A DNA stretch of 63,898 nucleotides from Clostridia bacterium (GTDB lineage Bacteria; Bacillota; Clostridia; Oscillospirales; CAG-272): contig JAQXHN010000029.1 of NCBI GenBank assembly GCA_029007295.1, positions 1 to 63,898 of the forward strand, written 5' to 3'. The notes beneath the pieces are model-generated. The model made no database searches. It worked only from the letters and a program-made list of their open reading frames with translations, and was not told the DNA's origin. The position numbers and the translations under genes were made by a program. Positions 43,605 through 52,719 of this stretch are shown piece after piece; position 1 is the stretch's first letter, and every line of letters begins with the position of its first letter.

Positions 43605-44561
43605 TTAAAGCTCGGCAAGACCCTCTGAAATTCCCAAAGCGATAATTCCTATAATAACAAGAATTACCGAAATATACTGGGATTTTTTCATTTTTTCATG
43701 TAATACCACGGCGGAGAGCAGAACGGAAATTACACAGTATGAAGCAATCATGGGGGCGGCAACAACAGGGTTTCTTGCCATTGCAAAAACATAGAATATC
43801 TGACCGAACTGTTCGCACAGGGACGCTGCAATATTTGATTTTTGCTTTTTGGTAAAGGGATTAAACGGCTTTTTTTCCTTGAATAAGAGGAACAGCCAAA
43901 TAATAATTCCGCATGCAAAAAACGTTAAGCCGTAAAGAATCAGCACATCTATTTCACCTAAACCGAGCCCTTTTTCACCGTCGAGGATAATTCCGTCGGC
44001 GGCAGTTCCTACGGTATCAAAAATACAATAGAGCAACGGGAAAATAAGTGCCAATGCGCCGAAACGGTATTTCTTGCTTTCAATCGGATTTTCGCTTTTT
44101 GAAAGCCGCTGTTCGACGACGGCGAGTAAAACAACGCCTACGATAATAACGAAAGTACCGGCGCCGTCAAGGATAGAATACTCATCCGAAACAGAGGTTA
44201 TTCTGCCTGTAACCACAAAATAAACCAGCATTGCAATCATAGAAAAAGCGCCGGACGCATTCTGTATCGGAGATATAATGGAAAGCTCAAGATATCTTAG
44301 ACCCGCATATCCTATTACCATTGAAATAATATATGACAAGGACGCCGGGGAGTATTTGACAGCGTTAGTGACAAGAGACGAAACGGAAAACGCTGTTTCC
44401 GAAAACGGCAGAAGAATTAACGCCGTTACTCCCATGATCAAGCCGACCCAAATTGCGGTGCGAAGGTGAGAGTATCTGTCATTTTCATCAGAGCCTTTTT
44501 TGTAAAATAAATCGGCAAAGCCCCAGCCGAATGTAGCGATAAGTGCAAATAAGAACCACAT
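43605..44561 (-). CDS. DMT superfamily (EamA) transporter
   Basis: The 318-residue protein has about ten hydrophobic membrane segments in two EamA halves; the first begins at the N-terminus (WFLFALIATFGWGFADLFYKKG) and the second at about residue 165. Family members export or import small metabolites such as amino acids and nucleotide sugars. The stop codon of the PLP-lyase gene lies 4 bases upstream, so the two are co-transcribed. That suggests a substrate related to sulfur amino acids, but this is only inference. Confidence 0.82.
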   Translation of the reverse strand: MWFLFALIATFGWGFADLFYKKGSDENDRYSHLRTAIWVGLIMGVTALILLPFSETAFSVSSLVTNAVKYSPASLSYIISMVIGYAGLRYLELSIISPIQNASGAFSMIAMLVYFVVTGRITSVSDEYSILDGAGTFVIIVGVVLLAVVEQRLSKSENPIESKKYRFGALALIFPLLYCIFDTVGTAADGIILDGEKGLGLGEIDVLILYGLTFFACGIIIWLFLLFKEKKPFNPFTKKQKSNIAASLCEQFGQIFYVFAMARNPVVAAPMIASYCVISVLLSAVVLHEKMKKSQYISVILVIIGIIALGISEGLAEL

Positions 44562-44565
44562 AATT

Positions 44566-45852
44566 TTAAATTTCCGGATTGCAAAGACCTCGGTCGAGCA
44601 TTTTTTGAATTGACATTAAAATGCCGAGCTTTGCATGATTCCAGGTTAATCCTCCTTGAAAGTATACTGCATACGGTTCCCTTATCGGACCGTCTGCGGA
44701 AAGCTCGATAGACGAGCCCTGAACAAATGCGCCCGCAGCCATTATTACCTCGCTGTCATAGCCGGGCATTGCCCACGGAACGGGCGTAACATAGCTGTCA
44801 ACGGGAGCCGCCGACTGAATCCCCTCGCAGAAGGCCTCCATTGCTTCCTTTGAGCCGAGCTCAATGGCCTGAATGATGTCGTGTCTTTCCTGCGCTGCGC
44901 CGGGAACGGCTTTAAAGCCCATCTTCTCATAGCAGTTTGCTGCGAAAACAGCGCCCTTAAGAGCGGAAGCTACAACCGTCGGTGCCAAAAACAGTCCCTC
45001 AAAAAATGAAGGCATTGTGCCGAGGTTAGGACCGACCTCCTTGCCAAGACCCGGGGCGGACAACCGGAAGGCGCAGCGCTCGATTAAGTCATTCCTACCG
45101 CATATGTAGCCACCTACGGGCGCAAGACCGCCGCCGAGATTTTTTATCAGCGAACCGACAACCATATCGGCGCCGACGTCAGAAGGTTCAAGCTCTTCAA
45201 CAAGCTCTCCGTAGCAATTGTCTACCATGCATATAATGTCGGAGCGTATTTCCTTTACTGTCCTTATGATTTCCCCGATTTCAGCGACAGAAAGCGTCGG
45301 TCGCGTTGCATAGCCCTTTGAACGCTGAATGGTAACAAGCTTTGTTTTTTTACCGACGGCTTTTTTCAGTGCGTTTAAGTCAGCCCTGCCGTCGTCGGTT
45401 AAATCAACCATTTTGTAGGTGACGCCGTATTCGGCAAGAGAGCCGACGCTCGGGCGAATCCCTATAACCTCTTCCAAAGTGTCATAGGGTGCGCCGACAG
45501 CCGAGATTAATTCGTCTCCGGGCAGTAAATTTGCCGACAGAGCTAATGCTAAGGCGTGAGTACCGCATGTGATTTGCGGTCTAACCAGAGCGCTTTCGGT
45601 GTGAAAAATGTCGGCGTAAACCTTTTCGAGCGTATCTCTTCCTATGTCGTTGTAGCCGTAACCCGTGCTTGTCATAAGACAGGCGGTGTTCAGACGGTTT
45701 TTCTGCATTGCGCGAATGACCTTTGCAAACGTAATCTCGGAAACCTTATCTATACTGTCAAATCTGCATCGGAGAGCTTCAACTATTTTTTCTCCAAAGG
45801 CAAAAACCTTATCGGATATGCCGAAATCGGCATAAATGTTATTGTTTGACAT
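44566..45852 (-). CDS. PLP-dependent methionine gamma-lyase family protein (YnbB/aluminium resistance type)
   Basis: The 428-residue fold-type I aminotransferase-like protein matches the YnbB family, sometimes labelled aluminium resistance protein. It shows IQRSKGYATRPTLS, the PLP Asp in MVDNCYGE, the Schiff-base Lys in GSLIKNLGGGLAPVGGY and the C-terminal VYFQGGLTWNHAKLGIL. The exact reaction is not settled in the family; related enzymes cleave methionine or cystathionine. It has its own sigma-A promoter, AGGAGAAGAAA before the ATG, and a DMT transporter gene 4 bases downstream. Confidence 0.88.
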   Translation of the reverse strand: MSNNNIYADFGISDKVFAFGEKIVEALRCRFDSIDKVSEITFAKVIRAMQKNRLNTACLMTSTGYGYNDIGRDTLEKVYADIFHTESALVRPQITCGTHALALALSANLLPGDELISAVGAPYDTLEEVIGIRPSVGSLAEYGVTYKMVDLTDDGRADLNALKKAVGKKTKLVTIQRSKGYATRPTLSVAEIGEIIRTVKEIRSDIICMVDNCYGELVEELEPSDVGADMVVGSLIKNLGGGLAPVGGYICGRNDLIERCAFRLSAPGLGKEVGPNLGTMPSFFEGLFLAPTVVASALKGAVFAANCYEKMGFKAVPGAAQERHDIIQAIELGSKEAMEAFCEGIQSAAPVDSYVTPVPWAMPGYDSEVIMAAGAFVQGSSIELSADGPIREPYAVYFQGGLTWNHAKLGILMSIQKMLDRGLCNPEI

Positions 45853-45881
45853 TTTCTTCTCCTATTCGAAATAACAGAAAT

Positions 45882-45910
45882 ATGATAATTCATTTTTTTC
45901 TGATTGTCAA
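45882..45910 (-). promoter_or_regulatory. Sigma-A promoter of the PLP-lyase/transporter operon
   Basis: TTGACA and TATCAT with a 17-base spacer on the minus strand, about 30 bases before the ATG at 45852. Confidence 0.75.
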
Positions 45911-45961
45911 TAAACTAAACGGTAATAATACGTAAACAATAGAAAATTTTACAAATTCCTC

Positions 45962-45990
45962 TTGCAAAGAGGTGATATATATGTTAAAAT
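45962..45990 (+). promoter_or_regulatory. Promoter of pgk-tpiA
   Basis: TTGCAA and TAAAAT with a 17-base spacer, about 35 bases before the pgk ATG. It diverges from the lyase promoter about 50 bases away. Confidence 0.65.
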
Positions 45991-46024
45991 GACTTGATTT
46001 TACAAAGAGATAAGGAGCAATGTT

Positions 46025-47227
46025 ATGAATTACAATAAAAAAACAGTCGAAGACATTGAGGTTGCAGGCAAAAAGGTACTTGTTCGCTGTGACTTTAATG
46101 TTCCGTTGAAGGACGGCGTTATTACCGACGATAAGAGAATTGTCGGTGCGCTTCCCACCATTAAGTATTTAATGGAAAAGGGTGCAAAGATTATTCTTTG
46201 CTCTCATTTAGGCAGACCGAAGGGTGAATTTAATCCCGCTTTTTCCCTTGCTCCCGTTGCAGTACGTCTTTCCGAGCTGCTCGGCAAGGAGGTTGTGCTT
46301 GCAAAGGACGTTATTGGCGAGGACGCTAAGGCAAAGGCTGCGACGCTTTGCGACGGCGATATAATGCTTATCGAGAACGTTCGCTTCCATAAGGAAGAGA
46401 CATCAAAGGACAAGGAAGAGCTTCGTTCCTTCGCTAAAGAGCTTGCCTCCATGGCTGAGGTTTTTGTCAACGACGCATTCGGCACGGCGCACAGGGCTCA
46501 GGCATCTACTGCCGTTGTCGCTGAATTTTTACCCGCAGTATGCGGTTACCTCATTCAGAAAGAGGTAAAGATTATGGGTGACGCTCTTAACGCTCCCGCA
46601 AAGCCCTTCGTGGCAATTCTCGGCGGCGCTAAGGTTTCGGACAAAATCGGTGTTATCAACAACCTCATTGAAAAGGTTGACACTCTTGTAATCGGAGGAG
46701 GCATGGCGTATACGTTCCTTCGTGCGCTCGGCAATCCTATCGGAACATCCATTTGTGAGGAGGATAAGCTTGACCTTGCAAACGAGCTTATGGCAAAGGC
46801 AAAAGAAAAGGGAGTAAACTTCCTCCTTCCCGTTGACAATACAATCGGCAGAGAATACAAGGAGGACACGGTATTCATGAGCATATACTCCGATGCTATC
46901 CCGGACGGCTGGATGGGACTTGATATCGGACCTAAGACTCAGGAAATGTTCGCAAAGAGCCTTATCGGAGCCGGAACAATAGTATGGAACGGACCCATGG
47001 GCGTTTCCGAATGGGAAAACTTTGCTTCCGGTACGGAAACGGTAGCAAAAGCTGTTGCGGAATCCGGCGCAATTACAATTATCGGCGGCGGTGATTCGGC
47101 GGCGGCGGTTGAAAAGCTCGGTTATGCGGATAAGATGACTCATGTTTCCACGGGCGGCGGCGCGTCTCTCGAATTCCTCGAAGGACTTGAATTGCCCGGT
47201 ATTGCATGCCTTATGGACAAGGAGTAA
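46025..47227 (+). CDS. pgk: Phosphoglycerate kinase
   Basis: Pgk makes ATP and 3-phosphoglycerate from 1,3-bisphosphoglycerate. The 400-residue protein has [11 protein letters not shown] near the start, the SHLGRPKGE substrate loop, [15 protein letters not shown], the [12 protein letters not shown] nucleotide region and the C-terminal [13 protein letters not shown] and [13 protein letters not shown] loops. Length is normal. GGAGC precedes the ATG. tpiA follows 3 bases after the stop. Codon use is strongly biased compared with neighbours, as expected for a highly expressed gene. Confidence 0.98.
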   Translation: MNYNKKTVEDIEVAGKKVLVRCDFNVPLKDGVITDDKRIVGALPTIKYLMEKGAKIILCSHLGRPKGEFNPAFSLAPVAVRLSELLGKEVVLAKDVIGEDAKAKAATLCDGDIMLIENVRFHKEETSKDKEELRSFAKELASMAEVFVNDAFGTAHRAQASTAVVAEFLPAVCGYLIQKEVKIMGDALNAPAKPFVAILGGAKVSDKIGVINNLIEKVDTLVIGGGMAYTFLRALGNPIGTSICEEDKLDLANELMAKAKEKGVNFLLPVDNTIGREYKEDTVFMSIYSDAIPDGWMGLDIGPKTQEMFAKSLIGAGTIVWNGPMGVSEWENFASGTETVAKAVAESGAITIIGGGDSAAAVEKLGYADKMTHVSTGGGASLEFLEGLELPGIACLMDKE

Positions 47228-47230
47228 ACC

Positions 47231-48001
47231 ATGAGAAGAGATACGAGAACGACGGTTGTTGCCGGTAACTGGAAAATGAATATGACACCGAGTCAGACAA
47301 CGCTTCTCATCAACGAAATGAAAACCGCTCTGCCCGAAAATCCGGCGTGCAAGGTTGTCCTTTGCGTTCCGTTTGTAGATATAGCGGCGGCGGTTGAGGC
47401 TGTAAAGGGAAGCGTTATCGAAATAGGCGCAGAGAATGTACACTTTGAGAGCAAGGGCGCATATACAGGTGAAATTTCCGCTTCAATGCTTGTTGAATGC
47501 GGCGTAAAGTACGTAATCGTAGGTCACAGTGAGCGCAGACAGTATTTTGCCGAAACGGATGAAACGGTTAATTTGAGAGCAAAGGCGGCTCTTGAAGCAG
47601 GGCTTACCGCTATTATCTGTGTAGGCGAGACGCTGACGGAGCGTGAACAGGGAGTTACGGCAGAAACGGTTGCCCGTCAGACAAAGATTGCGCTTATGGG
47701 CGTTTCCGAGGAAATGTTAAAGAATGTTATCATAGCATATGAACCTGTTTGGGCAATCGGAACAGGAAGAACCGCAACAGCAGAGCAGGCAAACGAGGTT
47801 TGCGGAATCATCCGTGATGTTGTTAAAGCGCTGTACGGTGAAAAGGCTGCCGAGGCTATTACCGTGCAGTACGGCGGCTCTATGAATGCAAAAAATGCTA
47901 AGGAGCTTCTCTCCAAGACAAATGTTGACGGCGGTCTTATCGGAGGCGCGTCTCTCAAGGCTCCCGATTTTGCCGAAATTGTTAAGGCTTCCGATCAGTA
48001 G
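47231..48001 (+). CDS. tpiA: Triosephosphate isomerase
   Basis: TpiA interconverts dihydroxyacetone phosphate and glyceraldehyde 3-phosphate. The 256-residue TIM barrel has the Lys in AGNWKMN, the His in VGHSERR, the catalytic Glu in AYEPVWAIGTG and the phosphate loop YGGSMNAKN. It forms a two-gene glycolytic operon with pgk; gap and gpm are not in this window. Confidence 0.98.
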   Translation: MRRDTRTTVVAGNWKMNMTPSQTTLLINEMKTALPENPACKVVLCVPFVDIAAAVEAVKGSVIEIGAENVHFESKGAYTGEISASMLVECGVKYVIVGHSERRQYFAETDETVNLRAKAALEAGLTAIICVGETLTEREQGVTAETVARQTKIALMGVSEEMLKNVIIAYEPVWAIGTGRTATAEQANEVCGIIRDVVKALYGEKAAEAITVQYGGSMNAKNAKELLSKTNVDGGLIGGASLKAPDFAEIVKASDQ

Positions 48002-48039
48002 TTAAATATAAAACAGAAAAAGACCTGTCTCTGAAAGAC

Positions 48040-48082
48040 AGGCCAAAACAAAAAACGGACAGCCGGAAACGGTTGTCCGTTA
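48040..48082 (-). terminator. Terminator of the lytic transglycosylase gene
   Basis: AACGGACAGCCG at 48055-48066 pairs with CGGTTGTCCGTT at 48071-48082 (GAAA loop), followed on the minus strand by TTTTGTTTTGG. A second hairpin (CCTGTCT at 48024-48030 with AGACAGG at 48036-48042) may act for tpiA. Confidence 0.7.
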
Positions 48083-48096
48083 TGTTATATATGAAA

Positions 48097-48819
48097 TTAT
48101 TTCTTCTTTATCGAAGCGATAGCGCGTATTATTGCTTCGGTATACTGAGTTTCGGTCGTTCCGTTTTCCCAATATTCAATCGCCCGGTGTTCGCCGTATC
48201 TGTAGCACATTACGATTTTATTAACATCCGGATATTTGTGATAATACTCAGATAAAAGAAATGTTCCCGCCTTAACGTTTTGACTGAAATCGAGAAGGTC
48301 GTTAACGCCGAGCTCTCTTTTCAGCCATTCATGATTTACTGAATTGATTTGCATTATTCCGAAGTCGTCGGTTTGCGATATTTCCGACGCATTAAAATTG
48401 CTTTCAACCTTCATTACGGCAAATACCAGCTCGCACGGTACATCATAATACGAGCAATATGAAAAAACGATATCTTGCTGTTCCTCTGAAAGGGGAATAT
48501 CGTAATAACAGTCGTTGCTTGAAGCATATTTTGAAGCGCTTACGGTCGGTAACTTGATTTTTTGCTCGTCGAATTTGTTTTTCAGTTTTTTGTAAACATC
48601 GTGTGCCGAATGCAAAAAATCGTTTTTTATAAGGCTGTCCGATATTATATTTACGCTTTCCTGACTCTCAAATGCGTTTGAACGTGGAGATAATAATAAA
48701 ATGGAAAATGTTAAAAAAATCAACGTTGTTGTAAAACAAAAACAAAGTCCCGAAAGAAAGGGATTGGAAAAAACGCCGTATTTTTTGATTTTTTTGCTGT
48801 AAGACAATGGCTTTATCAT
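48097..48819 (-). CDS. Membrane-anchored lytic transglycosylase (SLT domain)
   Basis: The 240-residue protein has one N-terminal membrane segment (about 24-47), a linker, and a C-terminal SLT fold (about 110-235). The catalytic Glu is in VMKVESNFN, followed by FGIMQINSVNHEWL and the later CYRYGEHRA in place of the usual A-Y-N-x-G. Such enzymes cut the glycan strand of peptidoglycan with formation of anhydro-muramic ends. It is transcribed alone. The sequence upstream (48830-48865) contains repeated TTTACCATAT elements. Confidence 0.82.
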   Translation of the reverse strand: MIKPLSYSKKIKKYGVFSNPFLSGLCFCFTTTLIFLTFSILLLSPRSNAFESQESVNIISDSLIKNDFLHSAHDVYKKLKNKFDEQKIKLPTVSASKYASSNDCYYDIPLSEEQQDIVFSYCSYYDVPCELVFAVMKVESNFNASEISQTDDFGIMQINSVNHEWLKRELGVNDLLDFSQNVKAGTFLLSEYYHKYPDVNKIVMCYRYGEHRAIEYWENGTTETQYTEAIIRAIASIKKK

Positions 48820-49029
48820 ACTAAACCTCCATAAGATTTACCATATTTTACCATATTCAAATGGTAAACTTTGTCATTTTGGGTCGATGATATCCAAATG
48901 GTTTTTAAAAACAGCGCATTATATGTGTCAAAGTCAAGAAAGAGAAGGCTTTTATACAGGTTACGGTTTGGATTATCTTTTTTGTTTTCATTATAATCTT
49001 TGAAAAAGCCAATCTTTTTCTTAAAACGA

Positions 49030-49058
49030 TTGACAATTTATATATATAATGATACAAT
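49030..49058 (+). promoter_or_regulatory. Sigma-A promoter of the sugar-phosphate gene cluster
   Basis: TTGACA and TACAAT with a 17-base spacer, about 30 bases before the DUF3006 gene ATG at 49093. Confidence 0.8.
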
Positions 49059-49092
49059 ATCTATATATGTTTATTTTTTACAGAGGAATTGT

Positions 49093-49320
49093 ATGAAATA
49101 CTGCGTCGATCGTTTTGAGGGCGATTTTTCAATTCTTGTTTCCGACGAGGATAAGACAGTTTGCGTTGAAAAAGCTCGCTTGCCCGAGTGTGTTCGGGAG
49201 GGAGATTTGTTGGAATCCGACGATTTGATTTCGTTTGCTTTTTTGAAAGGAGCAACGGAAAAACGCAGGGAAAGCATACGCTCTAAATTTGAGAAAATTA
49301 TAAAAAAGGATGGGATATAA
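49093..49320 (+). CDS. Small DUF3006-type protein
   Basis: The 75-residue protein (KYCVDRFEGDFSILVSDED, followed by a REGDLLESDD stretch) fits the DUF3006 family of small acidic beta-rich proteins of unknown function. A longer in-frame start at 49000 would overlap the promoter; AGAGGAATTGT before the ATG at 49093 fixes the start. It is followed after one base by the dehydrogenase gene, so it is the first gene of that operon. Confidence 0.75.
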   Translation: MKYCVDRFEGDFSILVSDEDKTVCVEKARLPECVREGDLLESDDLISFAFLKGATEKRRESIRSKFEKIIKKDGI

Positions 49321-49321
49321 A

Positions 49322-50584
49322 ATGAAAACAAAGGCAGTTAGACTGTACGGTGTAAACGATCTTCGTCTTGAAGAATTTGAATTACCGGAAATAAAGGAGG
49401 ACGAGATTCTCGCCCATGTAATTTCCGACAGCATCTGTATGTCCTCTCACAAGGCGGCAGAGCAGGGCGCAAGCCACAAACGCGTACCTGACGACGTTGC
49501 GGAAAATCCGGTTATTATCGGTCACGAATTCTGCGGTGAAATTGTAAAGGTTGGCGCAAAATGGCAGGGTCAGTATAAGGAAGGCGAGAAATTTGCGATT
49601 CAGCCCGCTATGAACTATAAGGGCTCGCTTGCGGCGCCCGGATATTCCTATCAGTATATAGGAGGCGACGCTACATACATTATCATTCCTCACGAGGTGA
49701 TGGAAACAGGATGCCTTCTCAACTATAACGGCGACGCATTTTTCTACGGCTCGGTTGCAGAGCCTATGTCGTGCATTGTAGGCGGATATCATGCAAATTA
49801 CCATACTAAGCCGGGATGCTATGTTCACGATATGGGCATAGTTGAAGGGGGTAACATGGCGATTCTTGCCGGAGCCGGTCCTATGGGACTCGGTGCAATC
49901 GACTATGCAATTCACTGTGACAGAAAGCCTTCCTTGGTTGTGGTTACCGACCTCGACACTGCGCGCCTTACACGTGCGGCGGAAATTCTTTCACCCGAAG
50001 AAGCGGCAAAGAACGGCGTTAAGCTCGTATATGTAAATACAAGCGAATATGAGAACCCTGTTGAGTATCTCTACTCGCTGACGGACGGTAAGGGCTACAA
50101 CGATGTATTTGTTTATGCGCCCGTCAAGCCCGTAGTTGAGATGGGAGACAAGCTTCTTGCCCGTGACGGCTGCCTTAATTTCTTTGCAGGTCCCATCAGA
50201 ACAGACTTTTCCGCAGAGTTCAATTTCTATAACGTACACTACAGCTCAACTCACATTTGCGGAACCAGCGGAGGCAACACGGACGATATGATTGAATCTC
50301 TGCGTATGATGGAAACGGGAACAATTAATCCCGCCGCCATGATTACTCATATCGGCGGACTGAATGTGGTTCCAAAAACAACAATCGACCTTCCCAATAT
50401 CAAGGGCGGTAAGAAGCTTATTTACACAAATAAGGAAATGCCTTTGGTCGCAATTGCGGATTTTGAGGAGCTGGGAAAGACCGATAAATTCTATTACGAT
50501 CTTGCGCAAATCGTTAAAAAGAGCAACGGACTCTGGTGTCTTGAAGCAGAGAAGTATGTTCTCGAAAACGCAAAAGATATATAA
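49322..50584 (+). CDS. Zinc-type alcohol dehydrogenase, L-sorbose-1-phosphate reductase-like
   Basis: The 420-residue medium-chain dehydrogenase begins KTKAVRLYGVNDLRLEEFELPE and has the GHEFCGEIVKVG catalytic-zinc region and the AGAGPMGLGAIDYAI NAD(P) fold. The long length and N-terminal sequence resemble SorE, which reduces L-sorbose 1-phosphate to glucitol 6-phosphate; I recall this similarity and did not compute it. The usual structural-zinc four-Cys lobe is absent. It sits between a DUF3006 gene and an aldolase/SDR fusion, which supports a sugar-phosphate role. I chose the ATG at 49322, with GGGATATAAA before it. Confidence 0.8.
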   Translation: MKTKAVRLYGVNDLRLEEFELPEIKEDEILAHVISDSICMSSHKAAEQGASHKRVPDDVAENPVIIGHEFCGEIVKVGAKWQGQYKEGEKFAIQPAMNYKGSLAAPGYSYQYIGGDATYIIIPHEVMETGCLLNYNGDAFFYGSVAEPMSCIVGGYHANYHTKPGCYVHDMGIVEGGNMAILAGAGPMGLGAIDYAIHCDRKPSLVVVTDLDTARLTRAAEILSPEEAAKNGVKLVYVNTSEYENPVEYLYSLTDGKGYNDVFVYAPVKPVVEMGDKLLARDGCLNFFAGPIRTDFSAEFNFYNVHYSSTHICGTSGGNTDDMIESLRMMETGTINPAAMITHIGGLNVVPKTTIDLPNIKGGKKLIYTNKEMPLVAIADFEELGKTDKFYYDLAQIVKKSNGLWCLEAEKYVLENAKDI

Positions 50585-50605
50585 TTAAAAAAGGAAGTAT
50601 GAAAA

Positions 50606-52519
50606 ATGTCATGTGAAAAGCTTTTGGCTCTTGCCGAAATGTCAAACAAATACGGCAAAGATTCAAGATATGTGCTCGCCGGCGGCGGAAACACATCTTA
50701 CAAGAACGATACCACTTTGTATATTAAAGGCTCCGGCACATCGCTTGCAACAATAAAGCCCGAGGAATTTGTACGCCTTGACAGACAAAAGCTTAACGAT
50801 GTCTGGGCAAAGACCTACTCCGACGAAGAAGCAAAGCGAGAATCCGAAGTGCTTGAGGACATGATGAATGCCCGTATGCCGGGTGAAGCAAGACGCCCCA
50901 GCGTAGAAACTCTTCTTCACAATCTCTTTCCCTATGCATATGTGCTTCATTTGCACCCGGCGCTCGTAAACGGCGTAACCTGTTCCAAAAACGGCGAAAA
51001 GACCGTTAACGAGCTTTTTCCCAAGGCTGTATGGGTTGAAAATTCCAAGCCCGGTTATCTTTTAGCGGCGCTTTGTCGCGGCAAGCTCGGCGATTACGAA
51101 AAGAAGAACGGCGAATTCCCGAAAGTTCTTTTCCTTCAGAATCACGGTATATTCTTCTCCGCCGATACAACCGAAGAGCTTGATAAGATCGTTTCAAAGA
51201 TAATGAACGGCATCGAGTCGAAAATTTCCGAGGCGTACGATGACTCCGAGGTAGAATTTGACAGTACTAAGGCGGCTTCGGTTGCTCCCGTTATACGTAT
51301 GCTTTACGGCGATGGCGAGCTTGCGTCGGTTAAATTCCGCACAAACAAATCGGTTTTGGAATATGACCCCGAGACAAAGAGCTTTACTCCCGATCACATT
51401 GTTTACTGCAAAGCGTTTCCGCTTATTGTTGAAGACGGCGACGATATAAAGGCAAAATTTGCGGATTATACGGCAATAAACGGCTTCAAGCCCAAGGTTG
51501 TATACTACAAGGGTCTCGGTATTTTCGGCGTAGGCTCGACAATTAAGGAAGCTGATACGGCGGCTACCGTGTTCCTTGACGCTGTTAAAATCAGCGTATA
51601 TGCAAAATCCTTCGGCGGATGCTCGTGCATGCCCGAGGACCTCGTTGAATTTATAGTTAACTGGGAGGTTGAAAGCTACCGTGCGAAGGTAAGCCTTTCG
51701 GCAGACGCAGGAAAACGCCTTGACAGGAAAATTTGTGTTGTAACCGGTGCGGCGCAGGGCTTTGGTAAGGGTATAGCCGAGGAGCTTGCAAATCAGGGAG
51801 CGTATGTTGTAATTGCCGATATGAATTTTGAGGGCGCAAGGGCTGTTGCCGACTCTCTTCCCAATGCGGTAGGAGTTGCGGTTAACGTAACCGATGAGGA
51901 CAGCGTCCGTTCTATGATAGAGCAGACTGTACTGGCTTTCGGAGGACTTGATGTATTCGTAAACAATGCGGGTATCGCCAAGGCCGGCGGTCTGCCCGAA
52001 ATGACAAAGAAAACCTTTGAGTTTGTCACTGCGGTAAACTATACGGGATACTTCCTCTGCGTTAAATATGCGAGCGAAGTTATGCGCACACAGCATGAAA
52101 TCTGTCCGAATTACATGATGGATATTATCGAAATAAACTCTAAATCCGGTCTTGCAGGCTCAAATAAAAATTTTGCATATGCAGGCAGTAAATTCGGAGG
52201 AATCGGCTTGACTCAGTCATTTGCAATGGAGCTTGCTCCTTACAATGTAAAGGTTAATGCGGTTTGCCCGGGCAACTTCTTAAACGGACCTCTGTGGAGC
52301 GACCCGGAAAAGGGACTCTTCGTTCAGTATCTGAACGCAGGCAAGGTTCCCGGCGCAAAGACCGTAGAGGACGTACGTAAATTTTACGAAAGCAAGGTTC
52401 CGCTCGGACGCGGCTGCGAAACTATAGATGTCGCACGTGCGATTATGTATATCGTTGAGCAGACCTACGAAACCGGCCAGGCGGTGCCTGTAACCGGCGG
52501 TCAGGAAATGATAAAATAA
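50606..52519 (+). CDS. Bifunctional class II aldolase / short-chain dehydrogenase
   Basis: The N-terminal half (about 1-370) is a class II aldolase/adducin domain with GGGNTS, the metal-binding HLHP and QNHG stretches. The C-terminal half (about 375-637) is an SDR with VVTGAAQGFGKG, NNAG and the catalytic Y-x-x-x-K in YAGSKFG. Fusions of this kind are known as rhamnulose-1-phosphate aldolase/lactaldehyde dehydrogenase-type enzymes and related sugar-alcohol enzymes. AAAAGGAAG precedes the ATG, 21 bases after the dehydrogenase. Together with the SorE-like gene it should break a 6-carbon sugar phosphate into smaller units; the exact sugar is not clear. Confidence 0.88.
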   Translation: MSCEKLLALAEMSNKYGKDSRYVLAGGGNTSYKNDTTLYIKGSGTSLATIKPEEFVRLDRQKLNDVWAKTYSDEEAKRESEVLEDMMNARMPGEARRPSVETLLHNLFPYAYVLHLHPALVNGVTCSKNGEKTVNELFPKAVWVENSKPGYLLAALCRGKLGDYEKKNGEFPKVLFLQNHGIFFSADTTEELDKIVSKIMNGIESKISEAYDDSEVEFDSTKAASVAPVIRMLYGDGELASVKFRTNKSVLEYDPETKSFTPDHIVYCKAFPLIVEDGDDIKAKFADYTAINGFKPKVVYYKGLGIFGVGSTIKEADTAATVFLDAVKISVYAKSFGGCSCMPEDLVEFIVNWEVESYRAKVSLSADAGKRLDRKICVVTGAAQGFGKGIAEELANQGAYVVIADMNFEGARAVADSLPNAVGVAVNVTDEDSVRSMIEQTVLAFGGLDVFVNNAGIAKAGGLPEMTKKTFEFVTAVNYTGYFLCVKYASEVMRTQHEICPNYMMDIIEINSKSGLAGSNKNFAYAGSKFGGIGLTQSFAMELAPYNVKVNAVCPGNFLNGPLWSDPEKGLFVQYLNAGKVPGAKTVEDVRKFYESKVPLGRGCETIDVARAIMYIVEQTYETGQAVPVTGGQEMIK

Positions 52520-52647
52520 CCGTAATAGGGAAAATCCCGTTTACGGTTTGGCTTCCCATAAGCGTTATTCACTGTCAAGCTAATGCCTGCAGGGAAAAAC
52601 GACTTTGCCGAGGGTATTGCCGAAACTGAAAAATAATTTTACAAAAA

Positions 52648-52683
52648 GAGTTTAGAGCTGCTTTTCACAGTGGCTCTAAACTC
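52648..52683. repeat. Perfect hairpin between the aldolase and PHP genes
   Basis: GAGTTTAGAGC at 52648-52658 pairs perfectly with 52673-52683 across a 14-base loop. There is no T-run, so it is not a typical terminator. It lies 36 bases before the PHP gene ATG and may stabilise, process or regulate the transcript. Confidence 0.6.
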
Positions 52684-52719
52684 GATGTGTATATAACATG
52701 TATTCGAAAGGAAAACAAT

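Noticed and set aside
46529..47443. 304-codon minus-strand open frame opposite pgk-tpiA
   Set aside because: It is the antisense of highly codon-biased glycolytic genes, has Cys/Arg/His-rich composition and no family features.
51194..52096. 300-codon minus-strand open frame opposite the aldolase-SDR gene
   Set aside because: It mirrors the coding strand, lacks a ribosome binding site and resembles no protein family.
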